A DNA stretch of 64,000 nucleotides, from positions 1-64,000 of the forward strand of contig NZ_PVBT01000008.1 of NCBI RefSeq assembly GCF_002980555.1, in the 5' to 3' direction. Positions 38,699 through 47,811 of this stretch are shown in pieces. Below the pieces are notes generated by a model. It ran no database searches. It had not been told where the DNA came from and was given only the letters and a program-made list of their open reading frames with translations. The position numbers were made by a program, and so were the translations under genes. The stretch's first letter is position 1, and each line of letters begins with the position of its first letter. The DNA is from Phyllobacterium myrsinacearum. GTDB taxonomy: Bacteria > Pseudomonadota > Alphaproteobacteria > Rhizobiales > Rhizobiaceae.

Positions 38699-39361
38699 AT
38701 GCTGGAGCTTTCGCGGGTCATCCTTGCTGACGATCATGCTATCGTGCGTGAAGGGCTCAAGCTTCTTCTTTCGACGGTCGACGGCATGACGGTTGCGGGT
38801 GAGGCTGCGGATGGTGACACGGTCGAGCGCCTGCTTCGGGAAACGGCCGCCGATCTTCTCATTCTTGACCTCGGCATGCCGGGCGTGAACGGATTTCAGT
38901 TCATCAGGAACGTGCGCGCCGCCTGGCCGGGGCTGAGGATTCTGATTGTGACGGCAAATCTGGAACCGCGTTCCGTTCGTGCAGCCTTTGAAGCCGGGGC
39001 GAATGGTTACTTGACGAAAAGCGGCGATGCGGTGGAGTTTCTGGCAGCCATCGACGCCATGCGCTGCGGCGAGCCCTACGTTGCCGAAGAGGTGCGTTTT
39101 GCCGTGGACCACCATGGCAGGCAGGACGGCTTCCATGAGCCGAAACCCTCCATAGCATCTCCCGTCGAACTGACGCGGCGCGAGCAGCAAATCCTGACCC
39201 TCATCCCTCACGGCATCTCCACCCGTGATATTGCCGAGCGTCTCGGGATCAGCCCGCTCACAGCGCGCAAACATCGTGAAAACCTCATGCGCAAACTCAA
39301 TCTGCATAGTGGAGCCGAACTGACGGCCTACGCCATCCGTCTTGGCCTGTCCGCGGGCTGA
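38699..39361 (+). CDS. LuxR/NarL-type response regulator
   Basis: 220 residues. The receiver has the acid pair DD at 11-12, phosphoacceptor D57 (LLILDLGMPG) and Lys in GYLTKSGD. The C-terminal GerE helix-turn-helix is complete: LTRREQQILTLIPHGISTRDIAERLGISPLTARKHR (about 155-205). AAGG precedes the ATG. It diverges from the hybrid kinase with only 73 bases between the starts and probably forms a phosphorelay with it. Possible targets are the palindromes near 40132 and 40241, which would suit a dimeric NarL-type protein; this is inference. Confidence 0.93.
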   Translation: MLELSRVILADDHAIVREGLKLLLSTVDGMTVAGEAADGDTVERLLRETAADLLILDLGMPGVNGFQFIRNVRAAWPGLRILIVTANLEPRSVRAAFEAGANGYLTKSGDAVEFLAAIDAMRCGEPYVAEEVRFAVDHHGRQDGFHEPKPSIASPVELTRREQQILTLIPHGISTRDIAERLGISPLTARKHRENLMRKLNLHSGAELTAYAIRLGLSAG

Positions 39362-39382
39362 GCACTGGCATGGCCGACCCCA

Positions 39383-40000
39383 TCAGATATTCCTGCTGGC
39401 CAATGTGACGCCCAGGCCAATCAGAATGGAACCGCAGACCTTTGGAACAATCCAGCCTGATCCGGCCTTTGCCATGCGGCCGAACGTGACGGAGGCAATG
39501 CCGACCGCCGCAACATCAGCCGCTGAAAAGGCCAGATTGACGATCATGCCGAGCAGCAGGAACTGCAGCCAGACCGGAGCACTCAGATTGGCGTCGATAA
39601 ACTGCGGCAGGAATGTCAGGAAGAACAGGGCCGTCTTCGGGTTGAGGATCTCAACGACGACACTATCGCGGAAAACGCCCGGACCCATGGCAATGCTGTC
39701 CTTGTGCCGCTCTTTCCCGCCCATGAACATGGTGATGCCCAGCCAGACGAGATAGGCGGCACCCGCGAACTTGATAATCGTGTAAAGCAGCGGCGCACTG
39801 TGGAGGAGCGCCGCAAGGCCGAGCGCGGTCGCGACAATATGCACGTAACAGCCAAGATGAATGCCGCAGGCCGCCTTCAGCCCGGCATTGGTTCCATGCG
39901 TCAGCGTCTGTGCCGTCATATAAAGAATCGCCGGTCCCGGCATGCAGGCAAAGAGCAGGGTTGCCAGGATAAAGGGCATCAATTGGTCGAGCGGCAGCAT
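39383..40000 (-). CDS. LysE/RhtB-family amino acid exporter
   Basis: 205 residues with about six membrane helices. The ATG at 39998-40000 has GGAGG 6 bases upstream. Family signatures: ACMPGPAILYMTAQTLTHG near the start, AAYLVWLGITMF and EILNPKTALFFLTFLPQF. LysE/RhtB proteins export amino acids and analogues. It shares the 341 bp divergent region with the autotransporter, including the two palindromes. Confidence 0.9.
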   Translation of the reverse strand: MLPLDQLMPFILATLLFACMPGPAILYMTAQTLTHGTNAGLKAACGIHLGCYVHIVATALGLAALLHSAPLLYTIIKFAGAAYLVWLGITMFMGGKERHKDSIAMGPGVFRDSVVVEILNPKTALFFLTFLPQFIDANLSAPVWLQFLLLGMIVNLAFSAADVAAVGIASVTFGRMAKAGSGWIVPKVCGSILIGLGVTLASRNI

Positions 40001-40124
40001 GGCAATTCCTCCAGCAGATGGGACCGCTCTCATGTCCGGAGCGATTTTGGACGATCAGGAGTGATCGAACCAAGCGATGACATCATGCGGAGGGACAATT
40101 ACGCCCGGAAATGCGCAGGGAACA

Positions 40125-40140
40125 TACGGCACTCGCCGTA
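40125..40140. promoter_or_regulatory. Palindrome, copy 1 (TACGGC-N4-GCCGTA)
   Basis: Perfect 6-4-6 inverted repeat with spacer ACTC. Same arms as the copy at 40234-40249. A probable dimeric regulator site; the binding protein is not known. Confidence 0.5.
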
Positions 40141-40232
40141 CTTCGACAGCACAGGCGCTGGAACAAATCGGCAGGGTTAACAGTCTGCACCGGAAGACGC
40201 GCGGGGCTTTCCCTTCCTATGCCGGGCACGAA

Positions 40233-40250
40233 ATACGGCAAATGCCGTAT
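40233..40250. promoter_or_regulatory. Palindrome, copy 2 (ATACGGC-N4-GCCGTAT)
   Basis: Perfect 7-4-7 inverted repeat with spacer AAAT, 92 bases before the autotransporter ATG. Its core arms equal those of copy 1. The centres are 109 bp apart, about ten helical turns, which would put both bound proteins on the same DNA face. Confidence 0.5.
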
Positions 40251-40341
40251 GGCTGATTGAATCGCTGGACTATATCCCTCCAACAATCAGAAGTTGTGCT
40301 GTCGTTCCCAGGGGGGCACGGTGGAGTTGGGGGAAACGACC

Positions 40342-43101
40342 ATGAAACTTGCCAGCAAGTGCCGGCAGCACGTCGCCGTGTTGTTTTTGAGCGTGTGCTT
40401 TTCCGGGACAGCGTTCGCGCAAACGGCAGGCGATCCCACCGATCCAGAGACATGGCGGACACCGGAGTACAAGGCTCAGTTTTGGCTCGATTACATTTTA
40501 GCCAATTATGCCTATGCCATGGGCGTGGACGGCAGCGGCGTCAAGGTTGGCGTTATCGATTCAGGCTTTGCCAGGGATCACCCCGAATTTGCCGGACGCT
40601 ATGATGAGGGTATCACCGTCCAGCCCGACAAGCCCTGGTATGTCGATTCAAGCTCGGTGACACATGGTTCTGCGGTCGCAGGTGTGATTGCAGCAAACAG
40701 GGATGGCAAGGGAATGCATGGCGTTGCGCCAGGCGCGACGATCGTTGCCGTGAATGCTGAAGAGGAAGACGGGTATATCGATACAAAGGCTGCCATCGCG
40801 GGAATATATGGTTTGGTTTCCCGCAACGTGCATATCATCAACAACAGCTACGGCTTAGAAGCTGCAATCACGGATTATGCGCCGGATGTCATCTCGTCGA
40901 GGTACAAGGCCGAAATCGCCGCGTACAGGCACGCCGTAGCCAACGACACCCTGCTGATCTGGGGAACCGGCAACGACAGTCGTAGCCAGCCCTCCATGAA
41001 CGCTGGGTTGCCCTATCTCATTCCGGAGCTGGAACGCGGCTGGCTGGCAGTCACCGGTTATGATTATGAATATGGCAATCAGTGTGGTGTTGCCAAAAAC
41101 TGGTGTCTGGCCGCGCCCGCAGACGCCGTCATGACCGTAGACGGAAGAGGCGGGTATCAGGAGATCAGCGGAACGTCCTTTGCGGCGCCGCACGTTGCCG
41201 GTGCCGCAGCCCTGGTCAAACAGATGTTCCCCTACATGACGATGGATCAGGTCAGGCAGGTCCTGCTAGGGACCGCCTTCGACATTGGCGCTCCCGGCGT
41301 GGATGATGTCTACGGATACGGGCTTCTCGATGCCGGTCGCGCCGTGCTCGGGCCGGGGAAATTTGATTGGGGCGATTTCAACGTCAAATTTGACGGTGGT
41401 CAGAGCCGATGGTTTAACGACATTACCGGTGCAGGCGGCTTGGTCAAATCAGGCGATGGCGCGCTGTTGATGTTTGGCGACAGCACCTATGCCGGCAAAA
41501 CCCGGATTGATGGCGGTACTCTGGCGCTGGCAGGCAGTATCGCATCCGATACGCTGGTAGGCCGTGGCGGGGCCCTTTCCGGAGACGGCATCATTTACGG
41601 GAATGTCGACAACCAGGGCATCGTCTATGGCGGCTGGGGCGGCGCCGGTGGCACGCTGACAATCGATGGAAACTATCACCAATCCGTGGATGCCAGCATG
41701 CGGGTCAAGATCGGCGCAGCGGAGGGTACCAGCCGTGTCGACGTGACCGGTGCGGCGCAGCTCGACGGCGGCACGGTTGATGCTTTTCTCAATCCGGGCA
41801 CATTTCGCGGTGATGCCCGATACACGATCCTTGCTTCCGGCGGGCTCACCGGAACGTTCGGCCGTGTCCAGGCTGACTATGCCTTCCTCGACCTGACACT
41901 CGGCTATGACGCCACCAATGTCTATCTGAGCGTTTTGCGGAACAAGACGGCTTTTGCCGATATTGGCACGACGAAGAACCAGAGATTGGTGGGCGCCGCT
42001 GTGGAAAGTCTCGGCGGGCTGGTGCTGTCCGGTACTGCCGGGACAGACAATCCCGCCGCATCCATCTACGACCTGATCATCGGGGCGAATGCCCATGATG
42101 CGCGGACAATATTCGACTCGCTCTCCGGTGAAATCCATTCGAGCGTCAAATCGGCAATGCTTGACGAAAGCCGGTTTGCCCGGGATGTCATCTCCACGCG
42201 TCTGCGCGCGGCGTCGGGGGATGGCGCCCCCGCGTCAATGCCGCTTCTGGCCTATGGGCCGGGTGGCCAGATTCCCGCCGCACCCGATGCTTCCTCGGCT
42301 GTCTGGGGGCAGGCCTATGGTTCATGGGGACATCTGTCGGGCGATGCAAATGCGGTCAAGCTTGAGCGCTCGTCGGGCGGCTTTTATATGGGGGCCGATG
42401 GCGAATTCGGACAGTCATGGCGCGCGGGCTTTGCCGGAGGATATGGCAGCAGTACGCTCGATGCTCCGGCGCGCGCGTCGTCGGCATCGGTCGATAGCTA
42501 CACGATCGCTGCCTATGCCGGAACCAAGGCGGATGCTCTGGCCCTGCGTTTCGGCGCGGCCCATACGTGGCACAAGGTGGAAACAAGCCGCTCCACGGCC
42601 TTTGGTGCATCCGCAGCCGACTACGATGCGAGAACGGTGCAGGTTTTCGGTGAGGCTGGCTACGCCTTCCATTACAATCGTGTGGCGCTTGAGCCCTTCG
42701 CAAATCTCGCCTATGTGAACCTTCACACCGGCAACATTGGGGAAAGCGGCACGGCAGGGCTCAAATCCCGCAGCGATAATGACGACAACGTCTTCACGAC
42801 GCTGGGCCTGCGCGCCCGAACGGATATTCCCGTCGGTGACGCGGCAAAGCTGACCGTCAGGGGAATGCTCGGCTGGCAGCATGCCTTTGGCGATATGTCT
42901 CCAGGCACGACAGCCACCCTTGCCGGCGGGGCGCCATTCCAGGTCGAAGGTTCGCCCCTGGCGCGGGATGCCCTTATCGCCGAAGCCGGACTGGATTTCT
43001 CGGTGACGAAGACTGTCACGCTGGGTGTTTCCTATACCGGTCAGATGTCATCGGCGGTGCAGGCGCATGGTGTGCGCGGGGATCTAAGCTGGCGATTCTG
43101 A
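40342..43101 (+). CDS. Subtilisin-type (S8) serine protease autotransporter
   Basis: 919 residues. The ATG at 40342 follows GGGGAAA and starts a signal peptide ending near AFAQ (26). The passenger is a subtilase with catalytic D73 (VGVIDSGFARDHPEF), H108 (SVTHGSAVAG) and S279 (SGTSFAAPHVAG); all three are present, so it should be active. A passenger-associated repeat (GGLVKSGDGALLMFGDSTY, GKTRIDGGTLALAGS) leads to the stalk. The last 280 residues form the beta-barrel, ending in WRF. It belongs to the outer membrane as a surface or released protease. The first gene of the window has a related barrel end. Convergent with the AraC gene by 18 bases. Confidence 0.95.
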   Translation: MKLASKCRQHVAVLFLSVCFSGTAFAQTAGDPTDPETWRTPEYKAQFWLDYILANYAYAMGVDGSGVKVGVIDSGFARDHPEFAGRYDEGITVQPDKPWYVDSSSVTHGSAVAGVIAANRDGKGMHGVAPGATIVAVNAEEEDGYIDTKAAIAGIYGLVSRNVHIINNSYGLEAAITDYAPDVISSRYKAEIAAYRHAVANDTLLIWGTGNDSRSQPSMNAGLPYLIPELERGWLAVTGYDYEYGNQCGVAKNWCLAAPADAVMTVDGRGGYQEISGTSFAAPHVAGAAALVKQMFPYMTMDQVRQVLLGTAFDIGAPGVDDVYGYGLLDAGRAVLGPGKFDWGDFNVKFDGGQSRWFNDITGAGGLVKSGDGALLMFGDSTYAGKTRIDGGTLALAGSIASDTLVGRGGALSGDGIIYGNVDNQGIVYGGWGGAGGTLTIDGNYHQSVDASMRVKIGAAEGTSRVDVTGAAQLDGGTVDAFLNPGTFRGDARYTILASGGLTGTFGRVQADYAFLDLTLGYDATNVYLSVLRNKTAFADIGTTKNQRLVGAAVESLGGLVLSGTAGTDNPAASIYDLIIGANAHDARTIFDSLSGEIHSSVKSAMLDESRFARDVISTRLRAASGDGAPASMPLLAYGPGGQIPAAPDASSAVWGQAYGSWGHLSGDANAVKLERSSGGFYMGADGEFGQSWRAGFAGGYGSSTLDAPARASSASVDSYTIAAYAGTKADALALRFGAAHTWHKVETSRSTAFGASAADYDARTVQVFGEAGYAFHYNRVALEPFANLAYVNLHTGNIGESGTAGLKSRSDNDDNVFTTLGLRARTDIPVGDAAKLTVRGMLGWQHAFGDMSPGTTATLAGGAPFQVEGSPLARDALIAEAGLDFSVTKTVTLGVSYTGQMSSAVQAHGVRGDLSWRF

Positions 43102-44064
43102 AAGGGCAGGCTGCATGAGAGGGAAGCCGAGGGGGCTTTCCTGCGATGAGGCGGCATTCCCGTCACGGCTATATTGGCGCGGCGAACAGCCCATGACCCG
43201 CTTGAAGGCCGTGCTGAAGGCGCTTTCGGAGTCGTAACCCAGCGAAAGCGCAATGGCGGAAACCGGGTCGCTTGAATTCTGCAGTCTGTCCCCAGCCAGC
43301 AGCATGCGCCAGCGTGTCAGGTAGTCCATGGGGGACTTTCCGACGGTCTGCTTGAATTTAAGGGCGAAGGTTGAGCGCGACATGCCGGCCCGTTCCGCCA
43401 GCGTCTGCAATGTCCAGTGGTGCGCCGGTTTCTCATGCATGGCAGCGATCGCCGCGCCCATCTGCCTGTCCGCCAGAGCGAACAGCCAGCCGACACCGCC
43501 TTGCAATCCTCCGGCCAGATGCAGCCTCAGGGCATCGATCAGCATCATATGAGCGAGGTGCTGCACCAGGAGAAAGCCGCCCGGCCGCCGTTCGCGCAGC
43601 TCCCGCATCATCAGTTCCACCGGCCAGCGCAGCCCGGACTGATCGGTGTCTTTGCGGATATGCACGATCGGCGGCAGCATCCCCAACAGCACACTTGCAT
43701 GATTGCCGGTCAGGGCAAAACGGCTGCTGACAAGAAAGCAATCGCCGCCGCCTTTGTGCACGGCGATGCCACCATTGCGCGCAGCGGAAAAAACCGTGAC
43801 GGCCTCGACGGACGATAAAGTCAAATCGCTTGCCAGGCGAAACGGCCGCCCGTGCGGCAACAGGAAGCAGTCTCCCGTGTCCAGACGCACGGGATCGGCG
43901 ACATCGTCCACGGACAGCCAGCATTGGCCGGAGACCACGGCGCCACATTTGATGCTGTCCCGGCTTTCGGGGAACTGGACCGACCATTCGCCTCCGGCAT
44001 CGAAACCGGCGGACATATGATTGTGCGGTTTTAGCAGCGACAGCACATCGGAGAGCGGATCCAT
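43084..44064 (-). CDS. AraC-family transcriptional regulator with cupin sensor domain
   Basis: 326 residues from the ATG at 44062-44064 (another ATG two codons upstream is possible). The N-terminal half is the cupin-type AraC_binding_2 domain (VSGQCWLSVDD, LDTGDCFLLPHGRPFRL). The C-terminal half has two helix-turn-helix units (LAERAGMSRSTFALKFKQ; IALSLGYDSESAFSTAFKRVMGCSPRQY). Regulators of this group commonly sit divergent to a short-chain dehydrogenase, as here (44189). Its 3' end overlaps the autotransporter gene by 18 bases. Confidence 0.9.
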   Translation of the reverse strand: MDPLSDVLSLLKPHNHMSAGFDAGGEWSVQFPESRDSIKCGAVVSGQCWLSVDDVADPVRLDTGDCFLLPHGRPFRLASDLTLSSVEAVTVFSAARNGGIAVHKGGGDCFLVSSRFALTGNHASVLLGMLPPIVHIRKDTDQSGLRWPVELMMRELRERRPGGFLLVQHLAHMMLIDALRLHLAGGLQGGVGWLFALADRQMGAAIAAMHEKPAHHWTLQTLAERAGMSRSTFALKFKQTVGKSPMDYLTRWRMLLAGDRLQNSSDPVSAIALSLGYDSESAFSTAFKRVMGCSPRQYSRDGNAASSQESPLGFPLMQPALSESPA

Positions 44065-44188
44065 GGTCATTCCGGACGATTGCGAAGATAATGCGGACAA
44101 TACAGCATAGATCGTATTTCTCCAAACGCCTATCTTCTCGACAACGGGCCGCGACTGCGGCGATTTCATACTAAAATGGAGAAGTGGA

Positions 44189-45082
44189 ATGCGTGTCTTC
44201 GTTACTGGCGCCACGGGCTTTGTCGGTTCTGCTGTCGTTGAGGAACTCGTCAAGGCCGGACATCAGGTGCTGGGCCTTGTCCGCACGGACGTGGCTGCCA
44301 AATCGCTTGCCGCCCTCGGCGCGCAGGCGCACCGCGGTAATCTCGATGATCTGCAAAGCCTGCGCGATGGCGCTGCTGCCGCAGATGGGGTGATCCACAC
44401 CGCGTTCAATCATGATTTCTCGAAATTCGCGCAGAACTGCGAAATGGACCGCCGTGCCATCGAAACGCTGGGCGCGGTGCTCAAAGGTTCTGATCGCCCC
44501 TTGCTTGTCACCACGGGAATGGCGCATCTGGGACGGGACCGCCCGGCGACTGAAGAAGATCTGCCCGGCCCGGCCTCCGCGGCTGTGCCCCGCGTTTCGG
44601 AAGCGACCGCAGCGGCACTGGCAGCGGATGGCGTGCGGGCGTCGGTGGTCCGTCTTCCGGCGTCGGTCCATGGCGATGGCGATCATGGCTTCGTACCGCA
44701 CCTCATCAGCCTCGCGCGCGAAAAAGGCGTGTCGGCCTATGTCGGTGAAGGGCTCAATCGCTGGCCTGCGGTGCACCGGCTGGATGCTGCCTGCGTCTAC
44801 CGGCTTGCTCTTGAGCGGGGGACCGGCGGCGACCGTTATCACGCGGTTGCCGAGGAGGGCGTGCTGTTCAAGGACATCGCCACCCTGATCGGCCGCCGGC
44901 TGAATGTGCCTGTTGTGGCCAAGACCCCCGAGGCGGCGGCCGAACATTTCGGCTGGTTTGCCGCCTTTGCCGGTATGAATGCGCATGCTGTGAGCACGCG
45001 CACCCGCGAATTGTTGAACTGGCAGCCCAACCGGCCCGGGCTGATGTCCGATCTCGACCGGCTGCGCTATTTCGAAACGTGA
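44189..45082 (+). CDS. NAD(P)-dependent SDR-family oxidoreductase (atypical)
   Basis: 297 residues. The extended-SDR fold opens [32 protein letters not shown] and continues with [11 protein letters not shown] and [19 protein letters not shown]. Typical active-site YxxxK is not evident, so it is an atypical SDR (NmrA/NAD-epimerase-like). GGAGAAG precedes the ATG. It is divergent from the AraC gene and convergent with the MDR gene; AraC is its likely regulator. Confidence 0.88.
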   Translation: MRVFVTGATGFVGSAVVEELVKAGHQVLGLVRTDVAAKSLAALGAQAHRGNLDDLQSLRDGAAAADGVIHTAFNHDFSKFAQNCEMDRRAIETLGAVLKGSDRPLLVTTGMAHLGRDRPATEEDLPGPASAAVPRVSEATAAALAADGVRASVVRLPASVHGDGDHGFVPHLISLAREKGVSAYVGEGLNRWPAVHRLDAACVYRLALERGTGGDRYHAVAEEGVLFKDIATLIGRRLNVPVVAKTPEAAAEHFGWFAAFAGMNAHAVSTRTRELLNWQPNRPGLMSDLDRLRYFET

Positions 45083-45100
45083 GGGAGGAGCCATGTTTGC

Positions 45101-46090
45101 TCAAACCGTCACGACGATCTTGCCGAACTGCTCGTTCGATTCCAGAAAGCGATGCGCATCGACGATCCGGTCGAACGGAAAGGTTCTGGCGATGACCGGC
45201 TGCAGGGCGCCTGATGCCAGCCCATCCAGGATAAAAGCCTTGGCCGCTTCCAGCCGTGCGGGGTCACCGATGATCTCGTGCACGAGATAGCCGCGCAATG
45301 TCAGGGACTTGCTCAGGACGGTAAACAGCGGGAAGGGTGTCGGTTCCGGGCTCAAGCCACCATATTCCACAAGGATGCCACCCGGCGTCATGGCGCCCGT
45401 CAGCGGGCCGACTATAGGGCCGCCGATGGGATCGAGCACCACGCGCACGCCGTTCGGCCCGGTGATGTCCTTCAACCGCGTCTCCAGGTCTTCTTCGGCG
45501 GCAGCAATGACATGGGCAGCACCGAAGGCCAGCAGCTCCTCTCTCTTGCCGGAGCTGCGCGTCACCGCGATGGCCGTCGCGCCCACCCTGTTGGCGATCT
45601 GGATCGCCGCAAGTCCCACGCTGCTTGAGGCCGCGGTAATGACGACGAAATCTCCCCGGTGCAGTTTCGCGATGTCGATCAACGCGCCGTAAGCGGTCAG
45701 GTAGGGCATCCACAGGGCCGCGGCCTTTTCCCAGCTGAGTGCTCGCGGGTGTTTGACGACAGATCCGGCGGGGAAGGTCACCAGCTCGCCATAGGCGGGC
45801 CAGCGAACCATCGATTTGGGCGGTATGATGCTGACCGTATCACCCGGTGCAAAGTTTTCCACGCCGTCGCCAACCGATTCCACGATGCCCGCTGCCTCAA
45901 GGCCGAGACCGGATGGCAGAACTGGCGTCTCGATGTAGGTGCCGGTACGCAGAAGCGCTTCGGCGCGGTTCAGCCCCAGGGCCTTGACGCGGATTTGAAC
46001 CTCGCCGGGGCCGGGCTGGGGAATCTCGACATTCTCAATGCGCAAAACCTCGGGGCCGCCGAATTCATGAAAGCGAATGACACGTGCCAT
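45101..46090 (-). CDS. Zinc-independent MDR-family oxidoreductase (quinone reductase-like)
   Basis: 329 residues of the medium-chain dehydrogenase/reductase family. It lacks the zinc-binding cysteine cluster and has quinone-reductase features: NRAEALLRTGTY, GLGLEAAGIVESVGDGV, VVITAASSSVGLAAIQIANRVGA (NADPH site) and VVLDPIGG. Such enzymes reduce quinones and other electrophiles. Divergent from the LysR gene at 46193, its likely regulator. Confidence 0.9.
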   Translation of the reverse strand: MARVIRFHEFGGPEVLRIENVEIPQPGPGEVQIRVKALGLNRAEALLRTGTYIETPVLPSGLGLEAAGIVESVGDGVENFAPGDTVSIIPPKSMVRWPAYGELVTFPAGSVVKHPRALSWEKAAALWMPYLTAYGALIDIAKLHRGDFVVITAASSSVGLAAIQIANRVGATAIAVTRSSGKREELLAFGAAHVIAAAEEDLETRLKDITGPNGVRVVLDPIGGPIVGPLTGAMTPGGILVEYGGLSPEPTPFPLFTVLSKSLTLRGYLVHEIIGDPARLEAAKAFILDGLASGALQPVIARTFPFDRIVDAHRFLESNEQFGKIVVTV

Positions 46091-46192
46091 AGCAATAACT
46101 CCAAACCATTTGAACTGAATAACCTATGCCAGCGGCAGAAATGCGGATAAATAGCGCCTGATGAAGTTCTGTAGAAACCAGGAGTTTCGAAT

Positions 46193-47092
46193 ATGGATCG
46201 TCTCGCCAGCATGGCCGTGTTTGTCAGGGCCGTTGATCTCGGCTCCTTTGCCGCCGCTGCGGACGCGCTCGGCCTGTCCGGTCCCATGGTCGGCAAACAT
46301 GTCCGCTTTCTGGAAGAGCGGCTCGGCATGCGCCTGATCAACCGCACGACACGCTGCCAGAACCTGACCGATTTCGGGCGTGCCTACTACGAGCGCTGCC
46401 GGGTGATACTGGCCGAAGCGGATGCGGCGGATGCGCTTGCCGATGATCAGTTTTCGCAGCCGCGCGGCCGGTTGCGGGTGACAATGCCCGCGCATTTCGG
46501 CCGCCACTGCGTCACCCCGGTGCTGCTCGGGCTGGCCCGGCAATATCCCATGCTGGAACTTGACCTGTCGCTAAGCGACCGCTTCGTCGATCTGGCCGAG
46601 GACGAGTATGACCTTGCCATCCGGACCGGCAATCCCGACGACAGGGGCGGCGTGATTGCGCGGCGCATCGCCCGCCAGCATATGGTTGTCTGCGCTGCGC
46701 CCGCCTATATCGCGAACCATGGCGAGCCGCGGACGATCGGCGACCTTGCCGGGCACCAGGCCATCATGTATCGCCGGTCGGGCCGCATCCGCCCATGGCT
46801 GTTCCCGCAAGGCGACCAGCCGCCGGCCGAGGCGATGCCGGTCAATCGCGTGCGGCTGGATGATCTCGACGCGATTGCCGACGCTGCCATGGCGGGCATG
46901 GGGCTGGCCTGGCTGCCGTCCTGGCTCATCCGCGACCGGATTGCCGCGGGAACACTTGTGCAATTGCTGCCGGATCAGCAGGATTATCTCTACGACGCCT
47001 ATGCATTGTGGCTGCCGGTGCCGCATTTGCCGCTGCGGGTCCGCCTTGTCGTGGATGCACTGGCCGCTGCTTTGCCCCGGCTGATGGGGTGA
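46193..47092 (+). CDS. LysR-family regulator, CrgA-like
   Basis: 299 residues starting MDRLASMAVFVRAVDLGSFAAAADAL with AGGAG upstream. The helix-turn-helix is present, though its recognition region reads LGLSGPMVGKHVRFLEERLG, where most members have a PAVS-type pattern. The effector domain has AMAGMGLAWLPSWLI and GTLVQLLPD. It faces the quinone-reductase-like gene across 102 bases. Confidence 0.88.
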   Translation: MDRLASMAVFVRAVDLGSFAAAADALGLSGPMVGKHVRFLEERLGMRLINRTTRCQNLTDFGRAYYERCRVILAEADAADALADDQFSQPRGRLRVTMPAHFGRHCVTPVLLGLARQYPMLELDLSLSDRFVDLAEDEYDLAIRTGNPDDRGGVIARRIARQHMVVCAAPAYIANHGEPRTIGDLAGHQAIMYRRSGRIRPWLFPQGDQPPAEAMPVNRVRLDDLDAIADAAMAGMGLAWLPSWLIRDRIAAGTLVQLLPDQQDYLYDAYALWLPVPHLPLRVRLVVDALAAALPRLMG

Positions 47093-47101
47093 ACGGCGTC
47101 C

Positions 47102-47719
47102 TCAGGCTGCCCGTGCCCCGCATTGCGGCGATGCTTCAAACAGCCGGCTGCCGATGGTCCGCGCCCTGTCGAGGTGTATGGCCGGATTCTGCGTTTCCGA
47201 ATCGAGCAGCAGCTCTGACGTGACGACACAGGCACCGCAATAATCGAAGATGCCGTGATCGATCTGTGTCTTCATGACGTCGAAGTAACCGCGCCGGGTA
47301 TAGGTTCGCGCATCGGCACCGCCAACGCCGATGAGATGCACCTTGAGGTGGCGGAGCTTCTTTTCCAGCCCGCCATCCAGGCTGAAGTCGAAGGCCCAGC
47401 CATTGGAAAAGACGCGGTCGATCCATCCCTTGAGCAGTCCCGGCATCGACCACCAGTAGACCGGAAAGACCAGCACCACGGCATCGGCACGGTCGATCCG
47501 CGCCTGTTCGGCTGCGACATCGGCGGGCGGTGCCGCCCGGGTGCGGTGGACGGCGAGATCGGCAGCGGAGAAACGCGGATCGAATGCTTCGGCCGCAAGG
47601 TCGGCGATCTCATGGCTATTGCCGGGACCGGCCAGCGACAAACCCTGCGCGACCTCAGCGGCGATGGCGTGGGTGAGGGAGGAGGGTTCGGGATGTGCGA
47701 CAACGATGAGGGCGTGCAT
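47102..47719 (-). CDS. NAD(P)H-dependent oxidoreductase, flavodoxin fold (NQO1/KefF type)
   Basis: 205 residues. The FMN/FAD fold starts MHALIVVAHPEPSSLTHAIA; the signature VLVFPVYWWSMPGLLKGWIDRVFSNGWAF matches the flavodoxin_2 family, which includes NAD(P)H:quinone reductases and azoreductases. Quinone or electrophile detoxification is likely. Divergent from the TetR gene at 47812 with an AT-rich repeat region between. Confidence 0.9.
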   Translation of the reverse strand: MHALIVVAHPEPSSLTHAIAAEVAQGLSLAGPGNSHEIADLAAEAFDPRFSAADLAVHRTRAAPPADVAAEQARIDRADAVVLVFPVYWWSMPGLLKGWIDRVFSNGWAFDFSLDGGLEKKLRHLKVHLIGVGGADARTYTRRGYFDVMKTQIDHGIFDYCGACVVTSELLLDSETQNPAIHLDRARTIGSRLFEASPQCGARAA

Positions 47720-47761
47720 GACAAAACTCCTGTCAACGGATTGCAGATGGCGGGTGAAAGT

Positions 47762-47808
47762 TATATACTTTTAGTAAGTTATGATTTGTAAGTTACTTTT
47801 GGTATATA
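47762..47808. promoter_or_regulatory. AT-rich operator region between oxidoreductase and TetR genes
   Basis: The 47 bp contain outer inverted repeats TATATAC (47762-47768) and GTATATA (47802-47808), and two inner copies of GTAAGTTA. The right arm ends three bases before the TetR ATG, so a bound TetR could block both its own gene and the divergent oxidoreductase gene. Confidence 0.45.
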
Positions 47809-47811
47809 GCG

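Larger units (their letters stand above)
40001..40341. other. Divergent regulatory region with two palindromes, no gene
   Basis: 341 bases separate the LysE start (minus) from the autotransporter start (plus). The region holds two copies of TACGGC-N4-GCCGTA, centred 109 bp apart, listed separately. I see no open reading frame with a ribosome binding site inside. A long regulatory region of this kind suggests controlled expression of the surface protease. Confidence 0.55.
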
